This document shows positions 61,284-64,000 of a stretch of 64,000 nt of DNA, in pieces. The notes beneath the pieces were generated by a model. It was not told the DNA's origin, did no database searches, and was given only the letters and a program-made list of their open reading frames with translations. Numbering within the stretch: the stretch's first letter is position 1; each line of letters opens with the position of its first letter. The stretch is from Deltaproteobacteria bacterium HGW-Deltaproteobacteria-19 (GTDB lineage Bacteria; Desulfobacterota; Syntrophia; Syntrophales; PHBD01), in contig PHBD01000021.1 of NCBI GenBank assembly GCA_002841865.1, forward strand, positions 1-64,000, in the 5' to 3' direction. The position numbers and the translations under genes are program-made.

Positions 61284-63413
61284 ATGAAGCCCGAAGGAAA
61301 GACAGCATCGGAACGCTGGTCCAAGCCCATTCTGGATAAGGACAAGGTCCTGGCCAGCATCTTCCGCATCAGTGCGCTCCTGACAACCCCATCACGGGTC
61401 GACGAAATCCTGGAAAAAATCCTCGACGAGGTGGTCGGCACCATCGGATTCGACCGGGGGATCATCCGTCTCTTCGATGAAACGAAGCAGTTTCTCCATG
61501 CCCAGGTTATGAAGAATTACACCCCGGAGGAACGCCGCCGGGTCTTTGCCGCTCCCCTGAACATCCATAAGGACGACTGCATGGCTGTGAAGGTGGCCCT
61601 CTCCGGGGAGCTACTGGCCATCGAGGACGTCTCCACGGATGACCGTGTCACGGAACTGGACCGCTACCTGACAAAGATCATGGATGAGGGCTCCATCTTC
61701 ATAGCTCCCCTGAAGATCGACCAGGAAGTGATCGGGATTCTTGCCGGGTTCAGCCGAGAGCATGTCACTTTTTTTGCAGAGGAGATCCGCCTGTTTCTCA
61801 CGTACGCAAGCCAGATCAGCATTATCATCCACGCCACACGGCTTCTGGAGACCAACGCCGAGAAGATCCGCCAGCTTCTTGTCCTGGAACAGGCCGTTTC
61901 GGAGATGAACGAGAGCTACACGCTGGATCATCGGATCATGGACATCATGATCCTCAGCGGTCTCCGAATCGCCGCGGCGGAGAAGGTCCTCGTCTATTTC
62001 CTGGATGTGGTAAAGGAACGCTGTCTGATCAGTGACGGCGAGACCGTCTTTATTCACGATCAGGCGACTTGTAACGAAAAGATCGGCAACGGGATGATCC
62101 GGCAGGCCCTGGACGCCAACTCGATCCTGGTGTCCACCGACCAGGACAGGCGGGAGGGGAAACCCCTCTATGATGACTGTCCCTCAGAGATCGCCATTCC
62201 TTTCAACATCCGGGACAAGTTCCGCGGCGCCCTCTATCTGGCGAAAAAAACGGGAGGATTCTCGCCGGATCAGAAGAACCTCCTGGACATCCTCGTGAAG
62301 AACGCCACCACAACCTACGACAACGCCATCATGCACTCCATTCTCTCCCTGGAGGCGAAAACCCTCAAGTCGGAGGTTGAGAAGCTTCGCGAAAACCAGG
62401 AGATTTTGCTCGGGTACCATAACATTCTCGGCAAGTCGGAGCAGATGATCGACATCTTTCACATGATCGAGGACATTGCAGGACACGACACGAACATCCT
62501 CGTTCAAGGTGAGAGCGGCACAGGAAAAGAACTCATCGCGCGGGCGATCCACCGGCAGAGCAACCGCAAGGGCAAGCCCTTTGTCGATGTCAATTGCGCC
62601 GCCATTCCCGGCACCCTCCTGGAAAGCGAGCTCTTCGGCTACGAAGCGGGGGCCTTCACGGATGCCAAGAAACGGAAATTGGGTCTCCTCGAATCGGCCC
62701 AGGGCGGAACGATGCTCCTGGACGAAATCGGCGATATGAGTTTCCCCCTGCAGGCGAAATTTTTGCGCATGCTGGAAGACAGGCACATCCGTCGTCTGGG
62801 TGGCACGCAGAATATTCCCATCGACGTCCGCTTCGTATTTTCCACCAACAGGGACCTCAATAAGATGGTGGCAGACGGCCAGTTCCGGGAGGATCTCTTT
62901 TACCGGATCAGCGTCGTCCCGATTGCACTTCCCCCTCTTCGTGAGCGGAGGGCGGACATCCTGCTTCTGGCCAGCTACTACGTGGACGAGTTCAATCGGA
63001 AATTTCGCAAGAATGTCCGAGGTTTCACCAAGGAGGCCCAGGAGGTTCTCCTGAACTATCCATGGCCCGGCAATGTCCGGGAACTGCGAAACGTCATCGA
63101 GCGGGTTATGATCCTGCAGAATATCGGACCGTTTATCACGGTGGCCAACCTGCCTATGGAAATGAAAGCCGCGTCACCTGGAGGAATGCAAAAGAGCTCC
63201 CTGGACAATTTCTCCTCTCAACTTGCCCTGGGCGGGATCAATTACGACGAGTTTGTGGAAAAGGTCGCCCATGACGTCAAAGAGAAAATCATTGCCCAGG
63301 CCCTTGAGCAAAGCGCTGGGAACAAAGCCAAGGCAGCAAAATTAATTGGAATATCAAGATATAAATTCATCCGGGAAGAAAAAAAGCTTCTCGGTCAGAA
63401 CAAGGCATCATGA
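61284..63413 (+). CDS. GAF-GAF sigma-54-dependent activator (FhlA-like)
   Basis: The 709-residue protein has two GAF-like sensor regions (about 25-185 and 205-350), a coiled coil near 355-375, an AAA+ domain with GESGTGKE (409-416) and a modified sigma-54 loop GAFTDA (456-461, Gly to Asp), then a Fis-type HTH (GNKAKAAKLIGISRYKFI). It should bind a small ligand and activate sigma-54 transcription. A sigma-54 promoter lies 250 bases downstream at 63660. It starts at ATG 61284 behind GAGGGGAAAGCCCCTGCC (weak spacing). The gene follows a potassium channel and a CNB gene. Confidence 0.93.
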   Translation: MKPEGKTASERWSKPILDKDKVLASIFRISALLTTPSRVDEILEKILDEVVGTIGFDRGIIRLFDETKQFLHAQVMKNYTPEERRRVFAAPLNIHKDDCMAVKVALSGELLAIEDVSTDDRVTELDRYLTKIMDEGSIFIAPLKIDQEVIGILAGFSREHVTFFAEEIRLFLTYASQISIIIHATRLLETNAEKIRQLLVLEQAVSEMNESYTLDHRIMDIMILSGLRIAAAEKVLVYFLDVVKERCLISDGETVFIHDQATCNEKIGNGMIRQALDANSILVSTDQDRREGKPLYDDCPSEIAIPFNIRDKFRGALYLAKKTGGFSPDQKNLLDILVKNATTTYDNAIMHSILSLEAKTLKSEVEKLRENQEILLGYHNILGKSEQMIDIFHMIEDIAGHDTNILVQGESGTGKELIARAIHRQSNRKGKPFVDVNCAAIPGTLLESELFGYEAGAFTDAKKRKLGLLESAQGGTMLLDEIGDMSFPLQAKFLRMLEDRHIRRLGGTQNIPIDVRFVFSTNRDLNKMVADGQFREDLFYRISVVPIALPPLRERRADILLLASYYVDEFNRKFRKNVRGFTKEAQEVLLNYPWPGNVRELRNVIERVMILQNIGPFITVANLPMEMKAASPGGMQKSSLDNFSSQLALGGINYDEFVEKVAHDVKEKIIAQALEQSAGNKAKAAKLIGISRYKFIREEKKLLGQNKAS

Positions 63414-63415
63414 TC

Positions 63416-63519
63416 GTGCGTATATCGCACTACCGTTCACTATTCGCACGCACATAGTTTCATTTTATATTTCAATGTCTTAGGTTAAAATAATACTTAT
63501 CGTGTGCATCAATCGCACG
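63416..63519. repeat. GTGCG/CGCAC dyads downstream of the activator
   Basis: GTGCG-N5-CGCAC (63416-63430) and CGTGTG-N7-CGCACG (63501-63519, one wobble), with a further CGCACG at 63445-63450, form a cluster of similar half-sites. They lie 140-240 bases upstream of a sigma-54 promoter, where activator-binding sites are expected. Confidence 0.5.
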
Positions 63520-63659
63520 GTTCGAGTTTCCAATCCTGACATTCCTGCCTTTTCCTATACCATTACGATTCTTGTACGCATCCCTACTTACAGATATTAA
63601 ACTATATTATTCAATATGTTATGCATCTCTCATATTTTTCCACCCAATCGTTTCGCTTC

Positions 63660-63674
63660 TGGCATCGGACTTGC
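63660..63674 (+). promoter_or_regulatory. Sigma-54 promoter
   Basis: TGGCATCGGACTTGC has the -24 GG and -12 GC at a ten-base spacing. It points right, toward 63741 and beyond the edge of the window. The adjacent sigma-54 activator gene and the upstream dyads support it. Confidence 0.6.
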
Positions 63675-63740
63675 GTAACATAAAGACAAACAAACCCGAG
63701 AACCACTGGGAGATAAAAGAAAACAAGAATCTGGCAACAA

Positions 63741-63962
63741 ATGCGAAAGAGTTCAACGGACAAAGGAAAGCGCAAGAGTTCGAACATCGATTCGGTTTCT
63801 TCGGTCATTCAGAGTAACGGTCAAGGGTTAACAGAAGAAGAGTTTTTCCTGTCTGCAGAAGGCGGGAGCGCCAGCGGGAAAAAAGACGAACAGAGCGAAG
63901 AAAAGAAAGGAGTTGTTCCGAAAGAGCAGAGTATCCGTTTTTTTCTTCCAGAGGTGTTTTGA
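63741..63962 (+). CDS. Doubtful small hydrophilic reading frame
   Basis: A 73-codon frame encodes a Ser/Lys/Glu-rich, probably disordered peptide (SSTDKGKRKSSNIDSVSS, ending RFFLPEVF). There is no clear ribosome site before ATG 63741. It lies about 65 bases downstream of the sigma-54 promoter, which is its main support. It could be a real first gene of a locus continuing beyond the window, or noise. Confidence 0.3.
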   Translation: MRKSSTDKGKRKSSNIDSVSSVIQSNGQGLTEEEFFLSAEGGSASGKKDEQSEEKKGVVPKEQSIRFFLPEVF

Positions 63963-64000
63963 CGCAAATGCCAAGTGTGATGATTGTTTTTAATCGGTGG

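Larger units (their letters stand above)
63414..64000. other. AT-rich right-edge region
   Basis: Base composition shifts sharply to AT-rich after the activator gene. It holds the dyads listed separately, a sigma-54 promoter at 63660-63674 and one doubtful reading frame (63741-63962). A further frame begins ATG at 63968 and runs off the end. Overlapping frames at 63572-63817 are not supported. Confidence 0.5.

Noticed and set aside
63572-63817. An 81-codon frame in the AT-rich right end
   Set aside because: It starts before and spans the sigma-54 promoter, has no ribosome site and an AT-driven composition.

Overview
The window is chromosomal DNA of about 60% G+C from an anaerobic, probably syntrophic or respiratory bacterium. 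The gene content fits the Desulfobacterota (former Deltaproteobacteria), possibly the Syntrophales: ADP- and AMP-forming acyl-CoA synthetases, a branched-chain-type ABC importer operon carrying an acyl-CoA ligase, an HpaB/4-hydroxybutyryl-CoA-dehydratase-type protein, a tetraheme c-type cytochrome beside a Tat-exported flavoprotein, sigma-54 activators, and B12-type radical SAM genes. This placement is inference from gene content; there is no rRNA marker. I saw no tRNA, rRNA, CRISPR array, transposase or prophage gene.

Layout. 0.3-7.7 kb: ADP-forming acyl-CoA synthetase, then small redox and regulatory genes mostly on the minus strand (aldo/keto reductase, peroxiredoxin, NAD(P)-binding protein, Nudix plus cNMP-binding pair, alpha/beta hydrolase). 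7.9-15.1 kb: a six-gene importer operon (binding protein, ATPase, AMP-dependent acyl ligase, two permeases, ATPase), preceded by an unannotated 23-codon reading frame with six Phe codons in eight and two terminator-like hairpins, which looks like a transcription attenuator. 15.2-17.6 kb: GMC oxidoreductase plus Fe-S protein (minus). 17.9-19.8 kb: groES-groEL. 20-22.2 kb: TPM protein, nucleotidyltransferase, LemA. 22.6 kb: a 29-codon bS22/COX24-like gene. 22.9-25.2 kb: HpaB-family protein plus SDR (minus). 25.9-32.9 kb: OmpA-family porin, polar amino-acid ABC importer with two permeases, FAD-linked oxidase, MFS carrier. 32.9-35.1 kb: cytochrome and flavoprotein that look like a split flavocytochrome c reductase. 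35.6-44.9 kb: radical SAM, DUF3467, cNMP-GGDEF, enoyl-CoA hydratase, acyl-CoA synthetase, NhaD-like antiporter, an unknown protein and a second radical SAM protein. 45-50.4 kb: GAF protein, GAPDH, NtrC-type activator, histidine kinase and two small exported proteins, one behind a good sigma-54 promoter. 50.6-57.3 kb: TIM-barrel isomerase, rsfS-comF-rfaE2, N-acyl-D-amino-acid-deacylase-like protein, HD phosphohydrolase, TPR lipoprotein, GerMN protein. 57.4-63.4 kb: EF-G paralogue, RCK potassium channel, cNMP-binding protein and a second sigma-54 activator. 63.4-64.0 kb: an AT-rich stretch with short dyads and another sigma-54 promoter pointing off the right edge.

How it works together. The importers, the ligases and the hydratase/dehydrogenase genes suggest uptake and CoA activation of carboxylic or aromatic acids followed by beta-oxidation-type steps, with ATP recovered by the ADP-forming synthetase. 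The periplasmic cytochrome/flavoprotein pair offers an electron sink. Regulation is rich in sigma-54 (two activators, two candidate promoters) and in cyclic-nucleotide-type sensors (three proteins). The points most worth following are the Phe-codon leader at 7974-8045, the sigma-54/two-component/exported-peptide cluster at 46.6-50.4 kb, the very short ribosomal-type gene at 22.6 kb, and the hairpin families with conserved loops or GGGGACAG stems.
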